Origin: Singulisphaera sp. GP187
GTDB lineage: Bacteria > Planctomycetota > Phycisphaerae > Phycisphaerales > SM1A02
Length of the DNA: 54,898 bases
Direction of reading: 5' to 3'
NCBI GenBank assembly: GCA_945871445.1
Contig: CAMBWI010000008.1
Span: forward strand, 1 to 54,898
Of the stretch, positions 1-8,292 are shown piece after piece. Position 1 is the stretch's first letter, and every line of letters starts with the position of its first letter. The notes beneath the pieces were generated by a model, which had not been told where the DNA came from, searched no databases, and worked only from the letters and a program-made list of their open reading frames with translations. The translations under genes were made by a program, and so were the position numbers.

Positions 1-818
1 AAGCAGAGTTCGCACGCCTTGCCGAATCCAACGATTCCGCTGACATTCTGCGTTCCTGAACGCATTCCGCGTTCCTGTCCGCCGCCATCCTGCAATGCTT
101 CCAAACGAACGCGCGGCTTTCGTCGACGAACATAAAGCCCGCCAACTCCTTTCGGCCCGTACATCTTGTGGCCGCTCCAAGAGAGAAGATCAATCTGATC
201 CGCTTCGACATTTGTTGGCATCTTGCCAACCCATTGCGTCGCGTCGGTGTGAAAAATCACCTCTTTTTCATGGCACAAACGACCAATTTGCGGAACTTCA
301 TTGATCGTTCCAAGTTCATTGTTCGCCCACATGATCGAGACCAGAATCGTATCGGGTCGTAAGGCTGCCTTGACCATTTCAGCGGTGATCACACCATCTG
401 CTGGAGGCTGAATAAATGTCGCATCGAATCCCTCGCGCATTAGACGGCGAATTGGATCAAGAACAGCTTTGTGTTCGTGCGCAGCTGTCACGATGTGTCC
501 ACGACCTGTTTGCCCCGCCGCAGCACGAGCATAAATCTCCGCCGCTCCCTTGATAGCAAGATTGTTCGACTCGGTTGACCCAGATGTGAAGATGACTTCT
601 TTGGCTTGAGCGCCGATCAACTTTGCCGCGTGTTCGCGTGCGATTTCGATACCGTCTTCTGCCTGCCAACCAAATTGATGATTGCGCGATCCAGCATTTC
701 CGTACATTTCGGTGAAAAATGGAAGCATCGCTTCGACGACCTTGGGATCGCATCGCGTCGTGGCTGCGTGATCGAGGTAGATTGGACTATGAGAAGTTGG
801 GCTGTTGGGTGAAATCAC
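1..818 (-). CDS. iscS: Cysteine desulfurase (NifS/IscS family), C-terminus cut off by window edge
   Basis: A PLP enzyme that takes sulfur from cysteine for Fe-S cluster and thiocofactor synthesis. I translated the minus strand directly: a GTG start at 818-816 follows an AAGGA ribosome site, and the frame stays open to the left edge (about 272 residues seen of roughly 390). Visible family motifs, in order, are [11 protein letters not shown] near the N-terminus, TSGSTESNN (cofactor phosphate region), AAHEHKAV with the PLP-stacking His, [11 protein letters not shown], and the PLP-lysine region [15 protein letters not shown] followed by the RSGTQN segment. The catalytic cysteine loop lies beyond the window, so IscS, NifS or SufS subtype cannot be settled. 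It diverges from panC across a 77-base gap. Confidence 0.93.
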   Translation of the reverse strand, partial: MISPNSPTSHSPIYLDHAATTRCDPKVVEAMLPFFTEMYGNAGSRNHQFGWQAEDGIEIAREHAAKLIGAQAKEVIFTSGSTESNNLAIKGAAEIYARAAAGQTGRGHIVTAAHEHKAVLDPIRRLMREGFDATFIQPPADGVITAEMVKAALRPDTILVSIMWANNELGTINEVPQIGRLCHEKEVIFHTDATQWVGKMPTNVEADQIDLLSWSGHKMYGPKGVGGLYVRRRKPRVRLEALQDGGGQERGMRSGTQNVSGIVGFGKACELC

Positions 819-895
819 GGAATTCCTTCTGGTAAGTGAGACTGATTCTCAATTAAACATTGTAGTAGAGGTTCGAATCTGAACAAGGCAATGAC

Positions 896-1747
896 ATGAA
901 AATTATCGAAACTTTGGAGAAATTAGGCGAAATTCAAGGTGGATCGCTTGTTCCAACCATGGGAGCCCTCCATGAAGGCCACGCATCTCTGATTCGCGCC
1001 GGCGCAGCGAGTGACCGCCCTGTCCTTGTGACTCTTTTTGTCAATCCGACGCAATTTGCTCCCAACGAGGACTTTGCGAAGTATCCAAGGACTCTGGATG
1101 CGGATCTGAAAATCGCAGAAGCCGCTGGCGCATCTGCAGTCTTTGTTCCATCCATCGAAGCGATTTATCCAGGCGGTTTGGCAAACGCAGCGTCGCTTGC
1201 AGCGCAATTTTCTCTACCACCGATTGCAACAGCGCCTCGACTTGAAGATGCAGTCCGCCCCACGCACTTTGGCGGAGTTTGCCTTGTCGTCAGTCGACTG
1301 TTTGATCTTTGTCAGCCTTCACTTGCATACTTTGGCGAAAAAGATTTTCAGCAACTTCGTGTGATCACACAGATGGTTGAAGAAAATTCCAATCGTTGGA
1401 AGTCGCTAAAAATTATTCCCTGCGCAACTATTCGCGAGCCAGATGGACTCGCGATGAGCAGTCGAAATCGATATCTCGATCCTTCGCAGAGAATTGCGGC
1501 GCTTGGAATTTCTCGTGCACTGCAATCTGTCGCACATTGTTCAAATGTTGCCAATGGCGAAGCATTGATGCGCAAAATCTTGGATCAGCACGGACTTGAA
1601 ACGCAATACGCAGTCATCCGTAGCGAAAAGACACTGTGCGCCCCCGAATCTGGTGTGAAATCCGCTCGTGCGCTTATCGCTGCGAAACTTGGTGCGATTC
1701 GATTGATCGACAATGCGATTGTTGGGATCTCGACCCCGAATGGATAG
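896..1747 (+). CDS. panC: Pantothenate synthetase
   Basis: Joins pantoate and beta-alanine using ATP in pantothenate (coenzyme A) biosynthesis; cytoplasmic. The 283 residues match the usual family length. Residues 19-29 carry VPTMGALHEGH, the HxGH nucleotide-binding signature (His26, His29). FVNPTQF (48-54) and FGEKDFQQLRVI follow, then the MSSRN segment that plays the KMSKS role. The ATG at 896 gives the conventional N-terminus directly before the first motif. The next gene, a TlpA-like protein, begins 6 bases after the stop, so the two are probably co-transcribed. Confidence 0.96.
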   Translation: MKIIETLEKLGEIQGGSLVPTMGALHEGHASLIRAGAASDRPVLVTLFVNPTQFAPNEDFAKYPRTLDADLKIAEAAGASAVFVPSIEAIYPGGLANAASLAAQFSLPPIATAPRLEDAVRPTHFGGVCLVVSRLFDLCQPSLAYFGEKDFQQLRVITQMVEENSNRWKSLKIIPCATIREPDGLAMSSRNRYLDPSQRIAALGISRALQSVAHCSNVANGEALMRKILDQHGLETQYAVIRSEKTLCAPESGVKSARALIAAKLGAIRLIDNAIVGISTPNG

Positions 1748-1753
1748 ACTCTC

Positions 1754-3139
1754 TTGATGCACAAGACTTCCACAGCGATTCTCGCGTTTGTGTTGTGTAC
1801 TTTTCTTTCGAGCGCATATGGGCAATTCGGTGGTGGATTTGCACCACCGCAACCGCCACCCCCACCGCCAACCGAAGCGCCCGCAATTCCTGCTCAGCCA
1901 ACTGCGCCTGCGCCAACTGCGCCTGCGCCAACTGCGCCTGCCGATCCAACTGAGGAAGAAATTATAAAGTACGAAGAAGAAAATGCCGCGTCTGCCAAGC
2001 CTGCGATTCCTGTTTCATCCCCAGATGATGAAGCAACGCGAATCGAATGCAAGGCACCAGAGAAATCATGGATCGCAAAGTTGGCTCCTGCTGATCAGCA
2101 AGCATTGGAAGAAGGACTGGGTTATGCCATTCCGCAGATGACTAGTAATGTGAAGTGGATCGGATCGACAGCGACGAAGTCTGCGCCGACACTGGAGGGA
2201 AAGGTCTTGATCATTCAAAGCATTGATGCAGGCAACACTGCGCCAGCCATTCTTGATCGCATCATCGCTGCACTTGGATCAATGCCTACAGATGACGCCG
2301 TCATAGTGATTGGACTTCAAGTTCCCAACAAACTTGACCTCGCGAAGAAGCGCCTTGAAAAAAGTAATTCCAAAGGAAATCTCTGTGTCGATGGAGACGG
2401 CAAATGGTGTGACGCACTTGGGATTTATAAAAAGCCAGTCAATCTGGTTGTTGATCGCAATGGTGCGATTCGATATGTTGGGTTAAATGAAAAAGGCGCG
2501 GTTGCCGCAGCGAAAAACTTGTTAGCAGAGCCGAAGAAAATCGAAAATGTGGCTCAACGACCTGTCGCAACAGCGGCGGTGCCAGCAACGGCTAAAGATG
2601 TTCAGTTTCCAACCTTTACCGAACCACTCTCTAGTTGTGCGGATTTGCGCGGGAAACCAAGCCCTCCTTTCACCGTCCAAACATGGTTGACCAAAGAACC
2701 CAATATGAATGGGAAACTTGTCATCGTTGACTTCTTCGCCACTTGGTGCCCACCATGTATGGCTGCAAGACCTCACATGAACGATATCGCCACGGGGTAC
2801 CCAGCAGCGGTTGTCGTGGTCGGACTTTCCGATGAGAGCAAGAGCAACTTTGAAGCTGGACTGAAAAAGAAAAACTTGAAAGAAAATGATTTTAAATATT
2901 CACTGGCGCTCGATTCTGCAGGTGCAATGAAAAAGGGTTTTGGTGTTCGTGGCATTCCTAGCATCGCCATCATCTCTAGTGATGGAATTGTGCGTTGGCA
3001 AGGTCACCCAACCAGCTTGACTCCAGCGGTGCTTGATCCAATCGTTGCTGCGAATATGAAACTCGTTGCCCCCAGCGGCAAGTCAAATGGCAAGACAAGT
3101 GGCAAGTCCAGTTCGGCGGCACGAGGTTGGTCGAATTAA
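1754..3139 (+). CDS. Secreted protein with two thioredoxin-like domains, the second TlpA/ResA-like
   Basis: Residues 1-24 form a signal peptide ending near AYGQ. A Pro/Ala/Thr-rich linker follows (about 27-66), containing a 15-base repeat in the DNA. Residues about 130-260 look like a thioredoxin fold without a CXXC pair. The C-terminal domain has a TlpA/ResA-type active site, WCPPC, with Cys332 and Cys335, and a later cis-Pro region (GVRGIPS). It is probably a periplasmic thiol-disulfide oxidoreductase. The tail is Lys/Ser/Gly-rich. A second ATG one codon in (1757) is an equally good start. The duplicated fold with one redox-dead domain is unusual, and the partner is unknown. Confidence 0.82.
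   Translation: MMHKTSTAILAFVLCTFLSSAYGQFGGGFAPPQPPPPPPTEAPAIPAQPTAPAPTAPAPTAPADPTEEEIIKYEEENAASAKPAIPVSSPDDEATRIECKAPEKSWIAKLAPADQQALEEGLGYAIPQMTSNVKWIGSTATKSAPTLEGKVLIIQSIDAGNTAPAILDRIIAALGSMPTDDAVIVIGLQVPNKLDLAKKRLEKSNSKGNLCVDGDGKWCDALGIYKKPVNLVVDRNGAIRYVGLNEKGAVAAAKNLLAEPKKIENVAQRPVATAAVPATAKDVQFPTFTEPLSSCADLRGKPSPPFTVQTWLTKEPNMNGKLVIVDFFATWCPPCMAARPHMNDIATGYPAAVVVVGLSDESKSNFEAGLKKKNLKENDFKYSLALDSAGAMKKGFGVRGIPSIAIISSDGIVRWQGHPTSLTPAVLDPIVAANMKLVAPSGKSNGKTSGKSSSAARGWSN
1904..1949 (+). repeat. 15-bp tandem repeat, about 3 copies
   Basis: The unit actgcgcctgcgcca is repeated head to tail and encodes an APTAP-type linker in the thioredoxin-like protein. It is in frame, so copy-number change would only alter linker length. 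Confidence 0.85.
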
Positions 3140-3160
3140 TCCGCCGGTCAAAAGCGCATT

Positions 3161-4174
3161 CTAGAATTCGCGCTCGATCGTTGCGTCTGCGATCGACCAA
3201 AGCAATTGACGAGCTGGACTTTCGGGAAGTATTGAAAGTCGCGCCTTGGCTTTGTTGACGAACTCTGTAGCTTGTTCACGAGCAGATGCAAGCGAGCCGG
3301 TGGATTCGATCAAGCGAAGAAGCGTCGGCACATCGCATTGTTCGATCGCGTGAATCGTTGATTGACGGATATCTCCGCTGCATCGAGTCAGATGCGTCAC
3401 CAGCGGAAGAGTGAATTTCCCCTTGCGCAAATCGATTCCAAGAGTCTTGCCCACCACTCGTTCTTCACCAACCAAATCAAGCACATCATCCTGAATCTGA
3501 AATGCCATTCCAAGCTCTTCGCCGTACAAACGAAGCGATTCGGATGCGGCTGGAGTCGCACCCGCCAATCGCGCGGCCAATCCACAACAAGCACCCGCCA
3601 GGACGCCAGTCTTGCGACGAATGATCTCGAAATATGTCTTGGCATCCAGAGTCAGATCACCACGATGCGACAGTTGAAGAATCTCGCCGCTACAAAGGCG
3701 AGAAGTCATCTCACCAAGCGCGCTATTCAACCATGATTCGCCGACAGAAGAACAGAGATGAAACGAACTGGAAATGAGGAAATCTCCAAGCATCACAGCA
3801 GTCTCGTTGCCGCGCAAACTATTGACAGTCTCCCCTCCTCGACGCAAATCTGCTTCATCGAGCACATCATCATGAACGAGAGTCGCCATATGGATCATCT
3901 CGACAACAGCTCCAAGCGTGTCAAGACTTTCGTCAATCACGCGATTCGCAGGACTTGCGTGATTAAAAAGTGGATCCGCACGCACTGCCAATCCAGATGC
4001 GATGACCAATGTTGGTCGAAGCATTTTCCCGCGATAATTTTCGACATGCCGTGACAAAATATTGACAGCTGGCAGGTCGCTGACAAGTTCCTGCTCGAAT
4101 CGCTTCGCAACAGCGCCCAGCCGAGCGGCAAGGGTCGGCAATAACAAATCTGTTTCAGGAAGAAGGCTCATCAC
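3161..4174 (-). CDS. Polyprenyl diphosphate synthase (trans-isoprenyl, IspB/HepT-like)
   Basis: Elongates allylic diphosphates with isopentenyl diphosphate to make a long isoprenoid chain, most likely for the quinone side chain. The protein has 337 residues. The first aspartate-rich motif, DDVLD, is at 102-106 followed by RRG, and the second, DDVLD, at 229-233 (QIQDDVLDLVG). The conserved GEILQL segment is also present. Start: GTG at 4174 or ATG at 4171, one codon apart, just after a GGAAA site. It is convergent with the thioredoxin-like gene, with 21 bases between the stops. Chain length cannot be fixed by eye. Confidence 0.93.
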   Translation of the reverse strand: MMSLLPETDLLLPTLAARLGAVAKRFEQELVSDLPAVNILSRHVENYRGKMLRPTLVIASGLAVRADPLFNHASPANRVIDESLDTLGAVVEMIHMATLVHDDVLDEADLRRGGETVNSLRGNETAVMLGDFLISSSFHLCSSVGESWLNSALGEMTSRLCSGEILQLSHRGDLTLDAKTYFEIIRRKTGVLAGACCGLAARLAGATPAASESLRLYGEELGMAFQIQDDVLDLVGEERVVGKTLGIDLRKGKFTLPLVTHLTRCSGDIRQSTIHAIEQCDVPTLLRLIESTGSLASAREQATEFVNKAKARLSILPESPARQLLWSIADATIEREF

Positions 4175-4233
4175 TTTCCAATACTATGGCGATGCCAACG
4201 AAAACGCAGAACAATGTTCAACAAGGATCATGC

Positions 4234-5064
4234 TTATTTTTCTGCAGCGATATAAACAATCCAACCCTCGCACGCTTCGCCACGATGCGATGGTTTGAAC
4301 ACGCCGTTCCCATCTCCGCTTTTTCTTTCCGTTCCTTCCCAATAGACCACAGGCCTGTGGAATCCAGCTTCAATGAGCACTTCCTTGATTTCTGGCAGCG
4401 TCCAAAGTCTCCAGCGATATGTGAATGCGCGGCGAATTTCGCTGCCATCTGGAAATCGAAAGTGAATGTGATTGACGACATGGTGCGTGATCGGATTAAC
4501 TTTGGCTTGGTGCCAGACATATGTGAATCCGTCGAGCGAACGATCTTCTTCGCCGACAGCCCAAGAACCAGATCCGCCATACGCATCAATGAAAATCATT
4601 CCCCCATCTTGAACGTTCTTGCGTGCGTTGGTGAAATATTCCAACAGTTTGGCTCTCGTATGAAATACGAAGTAACTGAAATTGAGCGCAAGCACCACAT
4701 CCGCGCGTTCCGTTCGCACGCGATTGACATCACCCTTTTTCAACTGAATCCGCTTGCGTTGATCTGCAGAAAGATCCAAGATTCTTTCGCGACCACGGCG
4801 CAGAACCTTTGCGTCTAGGTCTACGCCGACAGCAGAATTGGTTGCGCGCCACTGCACCCATTCGCGAGACATCAGACCCGTTCCGGCAAAATCTTCGCGC
4901 AAAGTGTGTGGCGTTCGATTGAAGCGAGTGCGGAAAATGCGGTCAATCATGATGCAATCAGATTCAGTCCCTTGAACCGAGAGTTCGTAGAGCTCATGCT
5001 TATCTGAATTTTTTGCTGTTCGCCATGCTTTTCTGCTGGAGTTTCGAGTTTTCTTCTTCGCCAT
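4234..5064 (-). CDS. Class I SAM-dependent methyltransferase, substrate unknown
   Basis: 276 residues beginning with a Lys/Arg-rich stretch (MAKKKTRNSSRK). The SAM-binding glycine motif LREDFAGTGLMSREW lies near residues 55-69. An acidic strand-2 residue follows in VGVDLD, then a motif-4 region (VVLALNFSYF) and a post-motif (GGMIFIDAYGGSGSW). The basic N-terminus could mark an RNA- or protein-directed enzyme, but this is speculative. It lies 59 bases before the polyprenyl synthase on the same strand and 13 bases after the DUF1573 lipoprotein gene, so the three may form an operon. A small-molecule methyltransferase is equally possible. Confidence 0.82.
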   Translation of the reverse strand: MAKKKTRNSSRKAWRTAKNSDKHELYELSVQGTESDCIMIDRIFRTRFNRTPHTLREDFAGTGLMSREWVQWRATNSAVGVDLDAKVLRRGRERILDLSADQRKRIQLKKGDVNRVRTERADVVLALNFSYFVFHTRAKLLEYFTNARKNVQDGGMIFIDAYGGSGSWAVGEEDRSLDGFTYVWHQAKVNPITHHVVNHIHFRFPDGSEIRRAFTYRWRLWTLPEIKEVLIEAGFHRPVVYWEGTERKSGDGNGVFKPSHRGEACEGWIVYIAAEK

Positions 5065-5077
5065 TGGGGGGCGGAGT

Positions 5078-5842
5078 CTAGTGGGTCACAGCGCGCTCTG
5101 GGGTGATATTCCTCAACCAAATGAAAACTTCTGAACACTCTGGATAGTCGGTTTCGATGCGAACCATCAGCGTTGACCACTTCCCCGCGGAATCGAATGC
5201 AAACTCTGGAATGGGATTTGCCGCTGTAGCAAGCGCATCAACTTCCTGCCAATTGATTAAAAGCGAGTGATCCGCTGCGGCTTGAGATTCTCGCTGAACA
5301 ACGACCGCGGGGTACGACTTGCCGATTGTAAAAAACTCATCAGTCAATGACTCGATCTGAAAAGTTCCTTCGGGATTCACTTCGCGAGAAATCCCACTTG
5401 GGGACGACCTGAGCGATGAGCGAACTTCGTATCGAACTTGAACTCGGCCCAGTGGCTGAGAATTTTCATCAATAAATCGAATAAATTGTTGCTTGCGCCC
5501 CTGCCCCCAAAGTTCGAGGCGAACATTCACTTTGATTTCCTGGCTGGGAGCAATGACTGTGTTGGGCTGCAGATCAGGAATGGTGCAGCCACATGTTGCG
5601 ACGAATCCACGGATTCGAATTGGCTCGATCGTTGTGTTGCGCAACACCATAGAAATAGTCGGTGGCATTTCGCACTGAGACACCGCTCCACAATCTATTT
5701 GTGCGGGGATGATGGACAGCAGTTGTGATTCAACACTCTTGGAAGAATCGACAACTGGTGCACTTGGAGCATTTGCACAGCCAAAAAACAACTGCGACAA
5801 GATGAACAACGCAACTGAGAATAGTGCGACTGGCAATCTCAT
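5078..5842 (-). CDS. DUF1573 lipoprotein
   Basis: About 254 residues from the ATG at 5842. This start puts a clean lipoprotein signal (MRLPVALFSVALF... LFFGC) at the N-terminus, with Cys22 as the lipidated residue. The longer reading frame to 5923 would run into ahcY and bury the signal. The core around CGCTIPDLQPN with flanking beta strands is the DUF1573 (ASPM-SPD-2-Hydin-like Ig fold) pattern common in Bacteroidetes and Planctomycetes. No function is established. It starts 46 bases after the ahcY stop and may be read through from it. Confidence 0.78.
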   Translation of the reverse strand: MRLPVALFSVALFILSQLFFGCANAPSAPVVDSSKSVESQLLSIIPAQIDCGAVSQCEMPPTISMVLRNTTIEPIRIRGFVATCGCTIPDLQPNTVIAPSQEIKVNVRLELWGQGRKQQFIRFIDENSQPLGRVQVRYEVRSSLRSSPSGISREVNPEGTFQIESLTDEFFTIGKSYPAVVVQRESQAAADHSLLINWQEVDALATAANPIPEFAFDSAGKWSTLMVRIETDYPECSEVFIWLRNITPERAVTH

Positions 5843-5888
5843 AATGAAGAAGCGTACGGCGAAACCGAGCGATACTGCAATGAGAAAA

Positions 5889-7397
5889 TCAGTAACGATA
5901 AATCGCTGCTTTGTAAGGTCCATCCACTGGAATGCCCATGTACTGCGACTGCTTTTCGGTCATCTTGGACAACCGAATTCCCAACTTTTCCAAATGAAGT
6001 CGGGCAACTTTCTCATCAAGCGACTTTGGCAGCGTGTAGACCTTTTTCTCGTATTTTTCTGCGTTGGCATGCAATTCAATCTGTGCAAGAACTTGATTTG
6101 CAAAGCTGGTGCTCATCACGAATGATGGATGTCCAGTTGCACAGCCAAGATTGAGAAGTCTGCCTTCAGCAAGCACGATGATTGATCGACCTTTCGATAT
6201 GACCCATTCGTCAACTTGTGGTTTGATATTCACCTTGCGAACTCCAGGGAGCGCAGCAAGCGATGCCATATCGATTTCATTATCGAAATGTCCGATGTTT
6301 CCAACGATTGCCTTGTCCTTCATTCGCTTCATCAAGTCAGCTGTGATGACATTGCAATTTCCTGTTGCGGTGATGAAGAGATCCGCAGTCTCAACAGCGT
6401 CCTCGACAGTGACGACTTCGTAACCTTCCATAGCCGCTTGAAGTGCGCAGATTGGATCAATTTCGGTCACCTTCACTCGGCAACCTTGACCACGAAGACT
6501 GTGTGCGCAACCCTTGCCCACATCACCGAAGCCGAACACAACAGCTGTCTTTCCTCCCAACATCACGTCAGTCGCACGCATAATTCCGTCCACGCACGAG
6601 TGTCGGCAACCATACAAATTATCGAACTTACTCTTGGTGACAGAGTCATTCACATTGATCGCTGGGAACAAAAGTTGCTTTGATTCCTGCATCTGACCAA
6701 GTCGGTGAACACCAGTCGTTGTTTCTTCGCTCACGCCACGCACACTTGGAGCAATACGCCCGAACAAGCCCGGAGCTGACTTCGACAAATCGTGAAGGAG
6801 TTGCAATACGACTTGAAATTCTTCACTCTCAGCAGTTGCCGTATTTGGAATTTCGCCGGCCTTCTCGTATTGAAGTCCCTTATGAACGAGCATCGTCAAA
6901 TCTCCACCGTCGTCGAGAATGAGCGTTGGTCCCTTTCCATTCGGCCAATTCATCGCTTGATAGGTGCACCACCAATATTCGGGAAGAGTTTCACCCTTCC
7001 ACGCAAAGACTGGGATGCCAGCAGGCTTTTCAACAGTTCCCTTTGGACCAACTGCAACAGCCGCGGCAGCGTGATCTTGCGTTGAGAAAATATTGCATGA
7101 CGCCCATCGCACTTCCGCACCGAGATCAATAAGAGTTTCGATCAGCACTGCTGTTTGAATTGTCATGTGCAGAGAGCCAGAAATTCGGGAACCCTTCAGC
7201 GGATTCTTGCCGGCATATTCCTTGCGAAGCGACATCAGTCCAGGCATTTCGATTTCAGCAAGTTCGATTTCTTTGCGTCCAAACCGAACAGTTTCGGTCG
7301 ACAAATCCTTAACAAAAAATGGCGGATTTGCTGCGAGCGAAAGAGTTGTGTTCATGAAGTTGGTCATTTTGGCTGATACAGATGCGGTTGTGGTCAC
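5889..7397 (-). CDS. ahcY: Adenosylhomocysteinase (S-adenosylhomocysteine hydrolase)
   Basis: Hydrolyses SAH to adenosine and homocysteine, relieving product inhibition of methyltransferases in the activated methyl cycle. The 502 residues match the long bacterial form. It shows [16 protein letters not shown], the NAD-binding glycine motif [10 protein letters not shown], the [11 protein letters not shown] segment and the C-terminal YKAAIYRY tail, whose Lys and Tyr reach the neighbouring subunit. The chosen start is GTG at 7397, eight bases after AAGGA; internal ATGs at codons 11 and 15 are less well placed. An 18-bp near-palindrome lies 42-59 bases upstream, and an ArsR-methyltransferase regulator is encoded 2.6 kb away. 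Confidence 0.97.
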   Translation of the reverse strand: MTTTASVSAKMTNFMNTTLSLAANPPFFVKDLSTETVRFGRKEIELAEIEMPGLMSLRKEYAGKNPLKGSRISGSLHMTIQTAVLIETLIDLGAEVRWASCNIFSTQDHAAAAVAVGPKGTVEKPAGIPVFAWKGETLPEYWWCTYQAMNWPNGKGPTLILDDGGDLTMLVHKGLQYEKAGEIPNTATAESEEFQVVLQLLHDLSKSAPGLFGRIAPSVRGVSEETTTGVHRLGQMQESKQLLFPAINVNDSVTKSKFDNLYGCRHSCVDGIMRATDVMLGGKTAVVFGFGDVGKGCAHSLRGQGCRVKVTEIDPICALQAAMEGYEVVTVEDAVETADLFITATGNCNVITADLMKRMKDKAIVGNIGHFDNEIDMASLAALPGVRKVNIKPQVDEWVISKGRSIIVLAEGRLLNLGCATGHPSFVMSTSFANQVLAQIELHANAEKYEKKVYTLPKSLDEKVARLHLEKLGIRLSKMTEKQSQYMGIPVDGPYKAAIYRY

Positions 7398-7438
7398 GAG
7401 ATTGGTCCTTGTAAAGTAAATGAAGTTGCTGAACTATC

Positions 7439-7456
7439 CGTTTATCCGGATGAACG
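7439..7456. promoter_or_regulatory. 18-bp near-perfect palindrome, candidate operator of ahcY
   Basis: CGTTTATCCGGATGAACG reads the same on both strands except for one base pair (position 5 against 14). It sits 42-59 bases upstream of the ahcY GTG start, a typical repressor position. SahR-type ArsR regulators are known to control ahcY in Proteobacteria, and one is encoded at 9956-10966. The link between the two is inference. Confidence 0.5.
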
Positions 7457-7512
7457 AATCATAGCCACCCAACCGCAAAAGTCCAGTCACTGCTCCAGAT
7501 GGCTATGATTCG
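7455..7512. repeat. 13-bp perfect inverted repeat between ahcY and the YHS-like gene
   Basis: CGAATCATAGCCA (7455-7467) is repeated in inverse orientation at 7500-7512, with 32 bases between. It could form a stem in either divergent transcript or be a pair of protein sites. No T-run follows on either strand, so it is not an intrinsic terminator. Confidence 0.7.
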
Positions 7513-7551
7513 GATCTTTGCGCAATCAAAACCCCTGAAAGGACCCAGAGT

Positions 7552-8271
7552 ATGAAAAACATGACATCCCGCATCGCTCTCTGTACAACGACCATTCTGA
7601 CACTCGCCGTCGGAGCATCACTCGGTGCTTCCAAGAGTGCGTCAACTGCAAAGGGATCGCCATATCCGCTTGCAACATGTCCTGTCTCTGGCAAGCCACT
7701 CACAAAAGATGCTGTGATCTTTGTGATGGAAGACAAAGCAAACGCACTGAATGACGGACGAGAGATTCGATTTTGTTGCCCCAATTGCGTCGAACCATTC
7801 AAGGCAGATCCTGCGAAGTTTCTTCCCGCGATCGATGCCGCGATTATTGCTCAGCAGAGCGCTCGATATCCGATGACGACCTGCGTCGTAATGACCGATG
7901 ATGAATTACCTGTTGCAGGTTCCCCTGATGCCGACAAGGTGAGGAATGTTGTGGTCTTGAACGACATGGTCCGACTCTGCTGCCCAGGATGTATGAAGAA
8001 GCTAAAGAAGGATCCAATGAAGTATCTCGATGCCATCAATGCGGCGGTCATTGCGAAACAGAAAAATAATTATGCGCTTGTCACTTGCCCAATTTCGGGT
8101 GAGGCCCTTCCTGAAGAACCAACTGACATCGTCATCGGCGAAAGACTGGTGCGATTGTGCTGTGGCGGATGCGCTGCAAAAGCACGCAAAGACCCAATTG
8201 CGATCTTTGCCAAGCTGGATGCAGGAGCAACCAAATCTGCGCCAGCTGCTCCACCAACCACCGCAAAGTGA
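7552..8271 (+). CDS. Secreted protein with three YHS-like cysteine-rich repeats
   Basis: 239 residues. A signal peptide (about 1-25) follows an AAAGGA site. Three tandem units of about 65 residues then each start with a (T)C-P/V-x-S/T-G-like turn and carry a CC-x2-C cluster: CCPNC, CCPGC and CCGGC, followed by a Phe/Tyr-Leu and Asp-Pro pattern (DPAKFL, DPMKYL, DPIAIF). This resembles the YHS/TRASH metal-binding pattern, so a periplasmic metal or redox role is plausible. No partner enzyme is adjacent. A strong terminator follows at 8316-8350. It is divergent from ahcY across 154 bases. Confidence 0.72.
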   Translation: MKNMTSRIALCTTTILTLAVGASLGASKSASTAKGSPYPLATCPVSGKPLTKDAVIFVMEDKANALNDGREIRFCCPNCVEPFKADPAKFLPAIDAAIIAQQSARYPMTTCVVMTDDELPVAGSPDADKVRNVVVLNDMVRLCCPGCMKKLKKDPMKYLDAINAAVIAKQKNNYALVTCPISGEALPEEPTDIVIGERLVRLCCGGCAAKARKDPIAIFAKLDAGATKSAPAAPPTTAK

Positions 8272-8292
8272 TTTACAGATTCAAATCAGATA

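Noticed and set aside
5843-5923. N-terminal extension of the DUF1573 protein
   Set aside because: It would overlap the ahcY coding end and place a lipoprotein signal in mid-chain.
7398-7551. SAH or SAM riboswitch before ahcY
   Set aside because: The known SAH riboswitch core sequence and SAM riboswitch landmarks are not visible; the palindrome and inverted repeat fit protein sites as well.
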